Shown piece by piece: positions 1 through 9,051 of a stretch of 64,000 nucleotides of DNA. The translations under genes were made by a program, and so were the position numbers. The DNA lies in assembly GCA_910586995.1 (NCBI GenBank), contig CAJUKZ010000004.1, forward strand, positions 37,380 through 101,379, written 5' to 3'. The first letter of the stretch is position 1; each line of letters starts with the position of its first letter. The stretch is from an uncultured Muribaculaceae bacterium (GTDB lineage Bacteria; Bacteroidota; Bacteroidia; Bacteroidales; Muribaculaceae). The notes under the pieces were generated by a model. That model saw nothing but the letters and a program-made list of their open reading frames with translations. It searched no databases and had not been told where the DNA came from.

Positions 1-1
1 A

Positions 2-715
2 TCAGTATTGCTTTCGGTGTTTATGTCAGGAATACTGCCTGCGTATGCACAGCATAAGCAAGAGGATCAGACCACACGTAAGGAACGAAATTACGTACAT
101 CGTGGAAATGACTTGTACAACAGCAAGGATTATGAAGGTGCGTTGGAATATTATGAACTCGCACTCATGGAGAATGCTATGTCTGACGCTGCACAGTATA
201 ATAAGGCATTGGCAATGTATAAATTATCACAGGAAGCCGGAGTACCTGCTAAAGAGAATAAAGTGATTCAGGAAGCTGACTCTATTTTTCTACAAGTAGG
301 CAAGTCTACTCAAAACTCCTTGATAAAGGAACGTGCATTTTATAATGCCGGAAATCTTGCTTATGAAGCAGAGGACTATGACAAGAGTATAGCTGCATAT
401 AAGAATGCGCTGAAAGTTAACCCCAATAACAAAAAAACTCGTCAGAATCTGTTGCTCGCGCTTAATAAGAAGAACGAGAATAATCAGCAGGATAAACAGG
501 ATCAGCAGCAACAACAGCAAGATCAGCAGGACCAAAAGCAGCAGCAGGATCAACAACAGCAGCAACAGCCCGAATCACAGCCTCAGCAAAAAAAGGAGAT
601 CTCAGGTAATTCTGAGCAGATACTCAAAGCCATGCAGGCTCAAGAGAATAAAACACGCAAAGACAACGAAAAAACCGAAAATGCTTCGGGATACGTCAAC
701 CCTAAACCTTGGTAA
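2..715 (+). CDS. batC: BatC-like TPR protein, 5' end outside window
   Basis: The reading frame is open to the left edge, and the visible start is the tail of a signal peptide ending around AYAQ, so the true start lies upstream. After it come TPR units: YNSKDYEGALEYYELAL near residue 40 and YEAEDYDKSIAAYKNALKVNP near residue 125. A glutamine-rich linker (about residues 155-195) and a charged tail follow. This order is that of BatC in the Bacteroidetes aerotolerance (Bat) operon, thought to act as periplasmic scaffold proteins next to VWA-domain proteins. batD and batE follow at once, which supports the call. The CAG/CAA-rich stretch at about 485-590 is a low-complexity run. Confidence 0.85.
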   Translation, partial: SVLLSVFMSGILPAYAQHKQEDQTTRKERNYVHRGNDLYNSKDYEGALEYYELALMENAMSDAAQYNKALAMYKLSQEAGVPAKENKVIQEADSIFLQVGKSTQNSLIKERAFYNAGNLAYEAEDYDKSIAAYKNALKVNPNNKKTRQNLLLALNKKNENNQQDKQDQQQQQQDQQDQKQQQDQQQQQQPESQPQQKKEISGNSEQILKAMQAQENKTRKDNEKTENASGYVNPKPW

Positions 716-720
716 TAATT

Positions 721-2541
721 ATGGCACGACGTTTCACTAATTTATTTATATTGGCTATCACTTGCATGGTGTCGGTGATGGCTCAGGATGTATCCTTTAG
801 TGTAAATTCGCCTGGAAATGTGATTGAAGGGCGTAAGTTCGCGTTAACTTTCAGGTTGAAAAACGGTCAGGCGTCAGCGCCCCGGCCTCCGCAGCTCGAC
901 AACTGTGAGCTACTTTATGGGCCTGCTACATCTACAATGTCAAGTTCGACATACGCCAATGGAAAGATGACATCGTCGACATCGATCGACTATACGTATA
1001 CTTATCTTGCGAAGTCGGCCGGTAAAGTCGTTGTGCCGGCAGTAACAATAAATTCCGGCGGGAATAATTATAGCTCGCGACAGATAACTTTTCAGATATT
1101 TCCTGCGGATAAGGAATCAGAAGAAGACGCTTCGTACTCCCAGGGAGGCAGGCGTCCGGTACATGTCGACGATATAGATACACAGACACCCGGACCTGTA
1201 TCTGATAAGGATTTATTCGTGAGGATTTCCCTATCCCGCGACAAGGTATACGAGCAGGAGGCGATCATCGCTACAATAAAAGTATATACCAAATTCCAAA
1301 TCTCCGGTTTTCTTGCCAATACACAACCGTCATTCGATGGATTCATAAGCGAGGAATTGCCGGTCAACAATGAGTTGCAGCCAGACCATTTCAATGGACA
1401 GAACTATTATTCCGCAGAACTGAAAAAGGCGATCATCTATCCGCAAAAGTCAGGTAAGCTGACGATCAATTCTGGAAAGTATGATGTTACTGTGGTGCAA
1501 TATCGCAATGTATCAATGGGATTCTTTACTACCAGAGAACCTGTTGAGCGTAAGATTGTGACTCAGAGCAATTCGGTGTCGATAAACGTTGAAGCATTGC
1601 CTACTCCGGCTCCTGAAAGTTTCAATGGTGCGGTTGGCCGATATACAATATCCTCGGAACTCACGCCTCAAAGATTACTGACTAACGAGGCTGCTAATCT
1701 GAAACTTACAATAAAAGGCACGGGAAATATAAAGGTATTTTCTGAGCCTAAAGTTGAATTCCCTCACGGATTCGATGAATACACACCCGATAAAGAGGTA
1801 GATGCACGCTTTAACGGCAGTGATATGACCGGGTCGGCAACCGTAAATTATACAATAGTTCCGCAAGAAGTCGGTAAAGCTGTAATAGAGCCTGTAGAGT
1901 TTACATATTTTGATCCGTCAAAGCGGGAATATGTCACTTTACAGACCGAGCGTTATGACGTAAATGTCGGTAGAGGTGCAAACTCTGCTGCTCCTGTGCA
2001 GCAGAAGGAAATAGATACAAGTCTGAATGACATATTGCACATAAAGTCAGCGCACGCCCCTGTAATTCAACCGGGATCGCAGGTATTCTTCAGTTGGTAT
2101 TACTGGAGTGTCTATATCGTTGCTGTAGTTCTCTTGATAGCTGTTATAGTCATATATCGTAAGAAAATGCAGTTAAGCGCCGATGTGCGCCGCATGCAGC
2201 TTGTGCGTGCTACAAAACTTGCCAAGAAAAGATTCAAACTTGCTTCGGCTGCGATGCATGCTCATGAGAATGATAAGTTCTACGAAGAATTATCAAAGGC
2301 ACTGTGGGGGTATCTTAGTGATAAGCTTGGAATACCCGCCTCTCAACTTTTGCGCGACAATATATCCCAGGCTATGTCTGCTCATGGAGCTGATGAGGAT
2401 ACCGTAAAAAATGTGATCGCAATAATTGATGATTGCGAAATGGCCCGGTTTACTCCAGATCATTCCGAGGAGGAAATGAGCGGTCTTTATGATAAGGCTG
2501 TTGATGTTGTGAATGAAATGGAAAAAATTAATAAGAAATAG
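721..2541 (+). CDS. batD: BatD, large membrane-anchored Bat protein
   Basis: A signal peptide (ending VSVMAQ) leads into a long beta-rich extracytoplasmic region. A transmembrane helix follows at about residues 455-480 (YIVAVVLLIAVIVIY), then a basic cytoplasmic tail of about 120 residues. The architecture and the position between batC and batE identify it as the BatD oxygen-tolerance protein. I chose ATG 721 over TTG 709 because ATG gives a clean signal peptide; it then begins five bases after the batC stop. The biochemical role of BatD is not established; it is thought to form a membrane complex with the other Bat proteins. Confidence 0.88.
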   Translation: MARRFTNLFILAITCMVSVMAQDVSFSVNSPGNVIEGRKFALTFRLKNGQASAPRPPQLDNCELLYGPATSTMSSSTYANGKMTSSTSIDYTYTYLAKSAGKVVVPAVTINSGGNNYSSRQITFQIFPADKESEEDASYSQGGRRPVHVDDIDTQTPGPVSDKDLFVRISLSRDKVYEQEAIIATIKVYTKFQISGFLANTQPSFDGFISEELPVNNELQPDHFNGQNYYSAELKKAIIYPQKSGKLTINSGKYDVTVVQYRNVSMGFFTTREPVERKIVTQSNSVSINVEALPTPAPESFNGAVGRYTISSELTPQRLLTNEAANLKLTIKGTGNIKVFSEPKVEFPHGFDEYTPDKEVDARFNGSDMTGSATVNYTIVPQEVGKAVIEPVEFTYFDPSKREYVTLQTERYDVNVGRGANSAAPVQQKEIDTSLNDILHIKSAHAPVIQPGSQVFFSWYYWSVYIVAVVLLIAVIVIYRKKMQLSADVRRMQLVRATKLAKKRFKLASAAMHAHENDKFYEELSKALWGYLSDKLGIPASQLLRDNISQAMSAHGADEDTVKNVIAIIDDCEMARFTPDHSEEEMSGLYDKAVDVVNEMEKINKK

Positions 2542-2545
2542 CATT

Positions 2546-3325
2546 ATGAGACGCATCATACTATTTATATTATCCGTTTTTGTTTCTGTCTCCCTGTTTG
2601 CCCAGAATGAGTTGCTCGCGGGGGCTGATTCCGCTTATCTCAAAGAAGATTACCGGCAGGCAATTTCTCTTTACGAACGTGCTTTGGAGGAGTATGGTCC
2701 ATCACCTACTGCCTTCTATAATTTGGGGAATGCTTATTACAGAACCGATAGAATCGGATTGGCTATACTTAATTATGAAAGAGCCTTGAAACTTGACCCA
2801 AGTTTTAAGGATGCACGTACTAATCTGGATTTTGTAAATACCAAGATTACAGATAAGCCGGAAGATGACAGCTCTTTTCTCGGCAACGCCTATGAGTCGA
2901 TAGTACAAAGCCTTTCTCCAAACGCCTGGGCTTGGGTAGCGCTTGCAGTCTTTGTCTTGTTACTTGGAAGCATAGCTACATATATATTTACGCGCCGAGT
3001 CATTATACGTAAGACCGGTTTTTTTGGAGCGATCATACTTATCTTTCTTCTGGTGTTCTTTATATCTGTCGCATATAATTCTGCCAACAGGTTATATCGC
3101 CACGACAGAGCCGTAGTGATGGTGCCGACAACGAATCTGACATCAGCGCCACGCTCGCCAAAGTCAAAAACCGAGAAAGTCGTCCCGGTTCATGAGGGGA
3201 CAGTGCTCAGAATTGTCGATTCCGTTGCGACTCCGGACGATGCTGCATCCCATATGTACTATGATGTTAAGATCAACAATACGACACGTGCATGGGTAAA
3301 GGCTGCGGATGTGGAGCGTATATGA
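2546..3325 (+). CDS. batE: BatE, TPR protein with two membrane helices and SH3-like end
   Basis: The start at ATG 2546 gives a good signal peptide (ending VSLFAQ) four bases after the batD stop. An earlier in-frame ATG at 2513 lies inside batD and is unlikely. TPR motifs follow: YLKEDYRQAISLYERAL near residue 35 and YYRTDRIGLAILNYERALKLDP near residue 65. Two transmembrane segments at about residues 130-180 come next, then an SH3-like region (about 190-259) with the ending TRAWVKAADVERI. This is the usual last gene of the Bat operon. No clear terminator follows. Confidence 0.87.
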   Translation: MRRIILFILSVFVSVSLFAQNELLAGADSAYLKEDYRQAISLYERALEEYGPSPTAFYNLGNAYYRTDRIGLAILNYERALKLDPSFKDARTNLDFVNTKITDKPEDDSSFLGNAYESIVQSLSPNAWAWVALAVFVLLLGSIATYIFTRRVIIRKTGFFGAIILIFLLVFFISVAYNSANRLYRHDRAVVMVPTTNLTSAPRSPKSKTEKVVPVHEGTVLRIVDSVATPDDAASHMYYDVKINNTTRAWVKAADVERI

Positions 3326-3360
3326 TTGTATATCAATTAGTTTTTAATAGAATATAGTTT

Positions 3361-3390
3361 TTGTAGACATATTATAAGATTATATTTTTG
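3361..3390 (+). promoter_or_regulatory. Bacteroidetes-type promoter for the small DNA-binding gene
   Basis: TATTTTTG at 3383-3390 fits the -7 consensus TAnnTTTG, and TTG at 3361-3363 sits 19 bases upstream as the -33 element. It would give a leader of about 120 bases before the ATG at 3520, long for this genome. The leader contains an A-rich tract and nothing else I can name. Confidence 0.6.
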
Positions 3391-3519
3391 AAATTTTTCA
3401 CCAAAAAATTTGGTCATTTCAAAAGTAAGGACTAAATTAGACAAAAAATAAAACGACGGTGCTCTGCCGCGATAAAAGCGTAGCATCTAACAAGAATTGT
3501 TCACTAAAAAGATAGTATC

Positions 3520-3777
3520 ATGACTAAGACTATTTCTTTCAACGACCTCCGCCGCATTAAGGACAGCCTTCCCGACGGTTCCATCAGCAAGATCGCAGAC
3601 AAACTTAATATCACCGCGCAGACAGTAAGAAATTACTTTGGCGGCAGTAACTATGATTTCGGTAAGAATTGTGGAGTGCATATTGAGCCGGGTCCTGATG
3701 GAGGCATTGTAGTGCTTGATGATGCTACAATTTACGATATGGCTATCGAAATTCTGCAAGAACAGGAACAGGAATAA
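3520..3777 (+). CDS. Small putative DNA-binding protein (85 aa)
   Basis: The N-terminal half contains a helix-turn-helix-like segment, SISKIADKLNITAQTVRNYF (about residues 21-40). The acidic C-terminal half ends in a glutamate/glutamine-rich helix. Similar short proteins are widespread in Bacteroidales, but their function is not established as far as I know. The gene stands alone with its own promoter and a long leader, suggesting steady, high expression. Sequence-specific or nucleoid binding is an inference from the helix-turn-helix. Confidence 0.75.
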   Translation: MTKTISFNDLRRIKDSLPDGSISKIADKLNITAQTVRNYFGGSNYDFGKNCGVHIEPGPDGGIVVLDDATIYDMAIEILQEQEQE

Positions 3778-3873
3778 TTATAAACAAATAAGCAAAGTAC
3801 ATATCGGGGGTCTTGAGTGTAGTGTGTCAAAACGCGTACTTTCAAGACCTCCTGTTATATTATTAGTCAGCCA

Positions 3874-5007
3874 ATGCAGACCGACAGACTTATTACCGTA
3901 GCAATCCATACTTACGATCATGCAGTCCGCCTTCGCGAGCTTCTTGAGAACGAAGGAATAAACGTGTCGTTCCAGAATGTGAACCTACAGACACCTGTAG
4001 TTTCATCTGGTGTACGTGTGCGCATACATGAATGCGATCTGCCGTTGGCTTTGAGGATAATAGAGAATCCTCATATTTTTCAATCTTCAGACACAGACAG
4101 GCAGGAGGATTCCCATTATATCCTTGTTCCTGTCGATTTTATGCCCTACTCCATGCAGGCAGCCGAGACTGCCGTCAGGATCGCAGCTACTCACAAAGCC
4201 GATGTATGCCTGCTACACAGCTTCATCGATCCGGATCAGGAAAGTGCAATGCAATTGTCGGCAAGCCTGAATTATTCGGTCGGTGCTGACGAAAACCGGC
4301 GGAAGCAGATTGAGAAAGAGTCTGAGGACACGTTGGAGCGTTTTGCGTCTGAATTGATTGATAAAATGCGAAAGGGCGAATTGCCACCTGCTAAAATTTG
4401 CAGGAAAGTACTTGAAGGTGTTCCTGAAGACTCAATAATAGAATATGCAGGTGTAAATCCACCACTATTAGTGGTGATGGGAACCAGAGGTTGTGCTGCA
4501 AAAGAGCAACAGCTTATCGGCAGTGTGACTGCAGAAGTTCTTGATCAGTGCCAGAATAATGTGCTTGCGATTCCGGATGGTTTGGCAAGTACATATAAAG
4601 GCAAAGTGGAGAAAGTTGTGTTTTTCACGAATCTTGACCAGGAAGACCTATTGGCAGTTGACTCTTTATGCCGCATATTCCCGGAAAAGTCCGTAAACAT
4701 AATATTGGTTCATATACCGGTTAGAAAACGTATCATATTCAACAGGCCGGCAGAAAAGGATCTTGATTCCATGCTTGAATATTGCAAGGAGCATTATCCA
4801 AACTGCATTTTTGAAAAAGATACAGTCGATGTGCATAAAGTAAATTCCGATCAGCAATTGCATGATGTGATTGCCCGTCGCTATCAACCGGATCTTATCG
4901 TGATGCCTAACAAGCGAGCAAATGCATTCACAAGATTATTCAGTCCGTCTCTTGCCCATAGAGTGCTTTTCTGCACAGAAACTCCGCTGCTTGCAATCCC
5001 GATTTAG
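3874..5007 (+). CDS. Universal stress protein with DUF2007-like N-terminus
   Basis: Three parts can be seen. The first 65 residues (LITVAIHTYDHAVRLRELL onward, ending LRIIEN) resemble a DUF2007-type signal-transduction domain. Two Usp-like alpha/beta domains follow: the first (about 78-230) has HYILVPVDFMPYSMQAAETA and VVMGTRGCAAKE; the second (about 235-377) ends VLFCTETPLLAIPI. Tandem Usp proteins bind ATP or act as stress-responsive switches. The four-base convergent overlap with yigZ (5004-5007) leaves no room for a separate terminator. Confidence 0.8.
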   Translation: MQTDRLITVAIHTYDHAVRLRELLENEGINVSFQNVNLQTPVVSSGVRVRIHECDLPLALRIIENPHIFQSSDTDRQEDSHYILVPVDFMPYSMQAAETAVRIAATHKADVCLLHSFIDPDQESAMQLSASLNYSVGADENRRKQIEKESEDTLERFASELIDKMRKGELPPAKICRKVLEGVPEDSIIEYAGVNPPLLVVMGTRGCAAKEQQLIGSVTAEVLDQCQNNVLAIPDGLASTYKGKVEKVVFFTNLDQEDLLAVDSLCRIFPEKSVNIILVHIPVRKRIIFNRPAEKDLDSMLEYCKEHYPNCIFEKDTVDVHKVNSDQQLHDVIARRYQPDLIVMPNKRANAFTRLFSPSLAHRVLFCTETPLLAIPI

Positions 5008-5606
5008 GATTGAGTGGTCACTCCATCAATATCTATCAGCCTATTTCTGACTGCTTCTACCTCATCAAGCCGAATACTGAGGAGTAGCTTGCATGTATTG
5101 TCGAATGTCTGTTCGAGTATCTCGATATCCCTGCTTCCTTTTACAATCTTCATGACATCGTTCATTGCCATATAGGGATAAGCTATCTCTATAGTGCCTT
5201 TGCGGTATCCTGTGATTTTTTCCGCGGATTCGATAGCAAGTTCAGCAGCTTCTTTATAAGCAGTGATAAGTCCCGAAGTTCCAAGCTTTATGCCACCGAA
5301 GTACCTTACTACAATGATTGTAATATCAGTGAGGTCAGCGGAACGTATTTGTCCGAGAATAGGCCTTCCGGCAGTGCCTGATGGCTCTCCATTGTCACTT
5401 GACGCACACTGCTCGCTGTCGTCAGATCCAATGCGATAAGCCCAGCAAACATGCCTTGCGTCGTGGTAATCACGGGCATATCCGGCAATTATATTCTTGG
5501 CTTGTTCTATGGTAGTACAATGGTGCGCAAAAGACAGAAAGCGGCTACGTTGCTCTGTGTACTGTCCCTTGCCGTCAGTAGAAATGGTGCGGAAGATGTC
5601 TGACAT
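5004..5606 (-). CDS. yigZ: YigZ/IMPACT family protein
   Basis: The protein has the YigZ N-terminal domain, with YTEQRSRFLSFAHH near the start and DDSEQCASSDNGEPSGTAG near residues 60-80. The signature VRYFGGIKLGTSGLITAYKEAA follows, and then a ferredoxin-like C-terminal domain. The family is conserved and linked to translation regulation through homology to the IMPACT N-terminus, but its exact bacterial role is unclear. I chose ATG at 5606 because a minus-strand -7 box (5631-5638) overlaps the alternative TTG start at 5633, which would place transcription start after that TTG. Confidence 0.85.
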   Translation of the reverse strand: MSDIFRTISTDGKGQYTEQRSRFLSFAHHCTTIEQAKNIIAGYARDYHDARHVCWAYRIGSDDSEQCASSDNGEPSGTAGRPILGQIRSADLTDITIIVVRYFGGIKLGTSGLITAYKEAAELAIESAEKITGYRKGTIEIAYPYMAMNDVMKIVKGSRDIEILEQTFDNTCKLLLSIRLDEVEAVRNRLIDIDGVTTQS

Positions 5607-5630
5607 ATTCTGCTGAGTATTATTTTTATG

Positions 5631-5638
5631 CAAATGTA
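5631..5638 (-). promoter_or_regulatory. -7 element for yigZ
   Basis: Read on the minus strand this is TACATTTG, matching TAnnTTTG, about 25 bases ahead of the chosen yigZ ATG. No good -33 element is seen. It is divergent from the ftsY promoter. Confidence 0.45.
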
Positions 5639-5660
5639 CGGAATTCTGTAATAATATGCG

Positions 5661-5668
5661 TAAATTTG
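5661..5668 (+). promoter_or_regulatory. -7 element for ftsY-rimO
   Basis: TAAATTTG fits TAnnTTTG and lies 24 bases before the ftsY ATG at 5693. The -33 region is not obvious. Together with 5631-5638 it makes a compact divergent promoter region. Confidence 0.45.
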
Positions 5669-5692
5669 CAGAATAAAATAGAATTCACAAAT

Positions 5693-6652
5693 ATGGGTTT
5701 ATTCAGCAAAATATTTTCGCGCGAAAAGAAAGAGACACTCGACAAGGGACTTGAACGTACAAAAGAAGGTGTTTTTTCAAAAATAAAAAGAGCTATAGCT
5801 GGCCGCTCCACAGTAAGTGATGAGGTGCTTGATGATCTCGAGGAGGTCTTTATAACTTCAGATGTCGGAGTGGATACCACTCTTAAAATTATAGACAGAA
5901 TACAAGAGCGTGTCAAGAAAGATAAATACGTCAGCACAGATGAACTAAATGACTTGCTTTGCGACGAAATATGCCAGATGCTTTCTGAAAACATAACTGA
6001 CGACGGGCTTGAAGACTTTACAGTGCCGGAGGGCAAGAAACCATACGTTATAATGGTTGTGGGTGTCAACGGCGTAGGTAAAACTACAACAATTGGAAAG
6101 CTTGCCTCGCAATATAAGAAAGCAGGATATAAGGTAATGCTCGGTGCGGCCGATACATTCCGTGCGGCCGCAGTTGAGCAACTTGACATCTGGGGTGAGC
6201 GTGCAGGAGTCCCCGTGATCAAGCAGCAGCTTGGCAGCGATTCCGCGGCGGTGGCATTCGACACAGTTTCGTCGGCTGTAGCGCAGAATATGGATGTGGT
6301 CATTATCGACACAGCCGGACGTCTGCATAATAAAAAAGGTCTGATGGACGAACTGACCAAGATACGTAATGTGATGAGCCGTGTTGTGCCCGGAGCACCG
6401 CATGATGTACTTCTTGTGCTTGACGGTTCTACAGGACAAAACGCTTTTGAGCAGGCCCGCCAATTCGTTGCAGCTACAAATGTGAATCAGTTGGCGATCA
6501 CCAAACTCGATGGCACTGCAAAAGGTGGAGTTGTGATTGGTATCTGTGATCAGATGAAAATTCCGGTGAAATACATTGGGCTTGGAGAGGGTATTGAAGA
6601 TCTTCAGGTATTCCGTAAGGATGAATTTGTAAAGTCCCTGTTCGGAAAATAA
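5693..6652 (+). CDS. ftsY: FtsY, signal recognition particle receptor
   Basis: This SRP-type GTPase docks SRP-ribosome complexes at the membrane. The NG domain is complete: P-loop GVNGVGKTTTIGKLA near residue 125, DTFRAAAVEQLDIW near 160, DTAGRLHNKKGLMDEL near 210, and TKLDGTAKGG near 275. The acidic A domain is almost absent, which is common in Bacteroidetes, and the protein starts with MGLFSKIFSREKKET. ATG 5693 is preferred over 5666 because 5666 overlaps the -7 box. rimO follows after seven bases. Confidence 0.95.
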   Translation: MGLFSKIFSREKKETLDKGLERTKEGVFSKIKRAIAGRSTVSDEVLDDLEEVFITSDVGVDTTLKIIDRIQERVKKDKYVSTDELNDLLCDEICQMLSENITDDGLEDFTVPEGKKPYVIMVVGVNGVGKTTTIGKLASQYKKAGYKVMLGAADTFRAAAVEQLDIWGERAGVPVIKQQLGSDSAAVAFDTVSSAVAQNMDVVIIDTAGRLHNKKGLMDELTKIRNVMSRVVPGAPHDVLLVLDGSTGQNAFEQARQFVAATNVNQLAITKLDGTAKGGVVIGICDQMKIPVKYIGLGEGIEDLQVFRKDEFVKSLFGK

Positions 6653-6659
6653 TCTTGGT

Positions 6660-7958
6660 ATGGCAAAAGTTGATGTTATCACGATGGGGTGTTCTAAAAA
6701 CCTTGTCGATTCAGAACGTGTGGTCAAAATGCTCGGCGATGCCGGCCTGTCTGCCAATCATTGCGAAAAGCCGGAGGGAGCTGATATTGTTGTAATTAAC
6801 ACCTGTGGCTTTATCGGAGATGCCAAAGAGGAATCCATAAATATGATCCTTGATTGCTGCAATGCAAAGGAGCATGGCAGTGTCAAGCAGGTATATGTCA
6901 TGGGATGTCTTTCGGAACGTTACAAGAAAGAATTACCGGCAGAGATTCCGGAAGTTGACGGATGGTTCGGCAAATTTGACTGGGACGGACTTGTAAGCCG
7001 TCTTACCGATAGAAAAACCGAGAAAACAAAGCATTCCTGGGAAAGAGTTTTATCTACCCCACCCCATAGCGCCTATATCAAGATAGCCGAGGGATGCAAC
7101 CGCTTCTGCGCATTCTGTGCAATTCCTATAATTACGGGACGTTTCAAATCCCGTTCTATAGAAGATATAGCAGCAGAAGTGACAGATCTTGTAGATAAAG
7201 GCGTTAAAGAGTTTAATATTATAGCGCAGGACCTCTCGAGCTATGGCCTCGACTTGTATGGAAAACAGGAGCTTGCTACCCTTATCGACAGGATTGCTGA
7301 TATTCCTGGAGTTGAATGGATTCGGCTTCACTATCTCTACCCGGCTCAATTTCCTAAAGATATACTTGATGTAATGGCACGGCGCGATAATGTATGCAAA
7401 TACATTGACATCGCTCTGCAGCATTGTTCTGACAAGGTCTTGGCTAACATGAGGCGTCATATTACAGGCGAGGAGACGGAACGTCTGCTTGATGAGATCC
7501 GAAGAAAAGTCCCAGGAATCCACATACGGACTACGCTTATGGTCGGGTTCCCAGGAGAAGACGAAAACGCATTTGAGGAATTACTCGAATTCACTAAACG
7601 TCAGAAATTTGAAAGGATGGGAGCTTTCGCTTATTGTGAGGAGGATGATACTTTCGCAGCTAAAAACTTTGAGGATATTATCCCGGCAGAAGTGAAAGAA
7701 TCGCGTCTGGCGAAGCTTATGTCTTTGCAGGAGCAGATTGCAATTTATTCAAATGAAATGAAGATCGGTAAGACGATGAGGGTTCTCATAGATCGTGAGA
7801 CTGATGAGTATTATATCGGACGCACTGAATTTGATTCTCCCGAAGTCGATCCTGAAGTCCTGATTGCAAAGAAACGCATTCTTATCCCTGGAAATTTTGT
7901 GAATGTAAAAGTGACGGACGCAATGCCGTTTGAACTTATTGCAGAACCATTGGACTAA
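6660..7958 (+). CDS. rimO: RimO, ribosomal protein S12 methylthiotransferase
   Basis: A radical-SAM enzyme that adds a methylthio group to an aspartate of ribosomal protein S12. The N-terminal MTTase domain supplies cluster cysteines in MGCSKNLVDSE, INTCGF and VMGCLSERY. The radical-SAM motif CNRFCAFCAIP lies near residue 145, and a C-terminal TRAM domain covers about 365-432. The motif pattern and length (432 aa) match RimO rather than MiaB. Confidence 0.93.
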   Translation: MAKVDVITMGCSKNLVDSERVVKMLGDAGLSANHCEKPEGADIVVINTCGFIGDAKEESINMILDCCNAKEHGSVKQVYVMGCLSERYKKELPAEIPEVDGWFGKFDWDGLVSRLTDRKTEKTKHSWERVLSTPPHSAYIKIAEGCNRFCAFCAIPIITGRFKSRSIEDIAAEVTDLVDKGVKEFNIIAQDLSSYGLDLYGKQELATLIDRIADIPGVEWIRLHYLYPAQFPKDILDVMARRDNVCKYIDIALQHCSDKVLANMRRHITGEETERLLDEIRRKVPGIHIRTTLMVGFPGEDENAFEELLEFTKRQKFERMGAFAYCEEDDTFAAKNFEDIIPAEVKESRLAKLMSLQEQIAIYSNEMKIGKTMRVLIDRETDEYYIGRTEFDSPEVDPEVLIAKKRILIPGNFVNVKVTDAMPFELIAEPLD

Positions 7959-7977
7959 AACGCTTGTTTGAAATACA

Positions 7978-9051
7978 ATGAAAATATCCAACGACATACG
8001 GCTTGCCATTGAGTTGTGTCTTCGCCACGGCATAGCTTTCGTTGCCTATGCGAATCCAAGCGAGAGACGTTTGAAATTTCAGTCATCTTTGGGTGAAACA
8101 GATTGTGATGATTGCGATTATTTTTTTGTTAATACCTTTGCGTCGCCATTGGAATCACTTGTCAAGATACCGTTTCTTGCCGATGAACAGATGACTATAG
8201 CTGCTTTGGATCAGAGACCTACCGATATTTGCCGTACGCCATCTCCATCACTGCCATCTCCGACTTGCCATAGGCAATACATAGAGTCTGTGGACAATGT
8301 TATCGCTCATTTAAAGGAGAAAGGAGGGAAAACCGTAATTTCCAGGACTATCTGTGGATCAATTCCAGGTATAGATTGGATTGAATTTGCGCGGCAGTAT
8401 TTCTCGGAGTTGCCATTGACTTATCGTTTCATTTATTATACGCCGGCTACTGGAGCATGGATAGTAGCAACGCCGGAGTTGTTGTTCTCTCACAATCGCA
8501 GTTCCGCTACATCGCATACCGTAGCTTTAGCCGGGACTCGTGTCTGCTCTGCCGACGACAAACCGTGGGACGATAAAAACCTTAAGGAACAAAAGATAGT
8601 CAGCGATTATATTTCGGAATGCCTCGAATCAAATGGTCTGAATTTCTCCAAGACAGGTCCGCATAGCAGTAAATTCGGAAATATAGAGCATCTGTGTACA
8701 TCCTTTGATATATTTGATACAGTGTTGTCGGCTGAAAAATGCTTTAGAATTACAGATTCCCTTAGTCCTACTCCTGCAGTCTCGGGTTATCCGGTTGATG
8801 TAGCACTTAAAGAAATCAGAGAGGCTGAAAAGCATCATCGTGGCTGCTATAGTGGATACCTTGGATTTGCTACTTCAAATAATTTCATGTCGGTGGTAAA
8901 CCTGCGATGTCTGCAATTCAGTGGCTATGACTACTGTATTTATGCCGGAGGAGGTATTATGCCGGACAGTGATTCTTCGCGTGAGTGGCTTGAGACAGAG
9001 TCGAAAACAGAAAAGGCACGTCTTGTATTAGAAAGATTTTCGAACCGATGA
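7978..9051 (+). CDS. menF: Isochorismate synthase (MenF-like)
   Basis: This chorismate-binding enzyme should convert chorismate to isochorismate, the first step toward menaquinone. The conserved C-terminal block is visible: ATPELLF near 165, ALAGTRVCSADDKPW near 183, LKEQKIVSDYI near 205, LSPTPAVSGYP near 262 and YAGGGIMPDSD near 320. The N-terminal part is short, as usual in Bacteroidetes. Its stop overlaps the next gene's start (ATGA at 9048-9051), so translation is probably coupled to the SGNH gene. No menD or other men genes are next to it, unlike in many Bacteroidales. Confidence 0.85.
   Translation: MKISNDIRLAIELCLRHGIAFVAYANPSERRLKFQSSLGETDCDDCDYFFVNTFASPLESLVKIPFLADEQMTIAALDQRPTDICRTPSPSLPSPTCHRQYIESVDNVIAHLKEKGGKTVISRTICGSIPGIDWIEFARQYFSELPLTYRFIYYTPATGAWIVATPELLFSHNRSSATSHTVALAGTRVCSADDKPWDDKNLKEQKIVSDYISECLESNGLNFSKTGPHSSKFGNIEHLCTSFDIFDTVLSAEKCFRITDSLSPTPAVSGYPVDVALKEIREAEKHHRGCYSGYLGFATSNNFMSVVNLRCLQFSGYDYCIYAGGGIMPDSDSSREWLETESKTEKARLVLERFSNR

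Noticed and set aside
485..590. Gln-rich stretch of batC as a regulatory repeat
   Set aside because: It is a low-complexity coding linker common in this family; the codons vary and there is no independent signal.
5945..6757. Minus-strand 270-residue ORF across ftsY and rimO
   Set aside because: It overlaps two well-supported genes and has no recognisable protein features.
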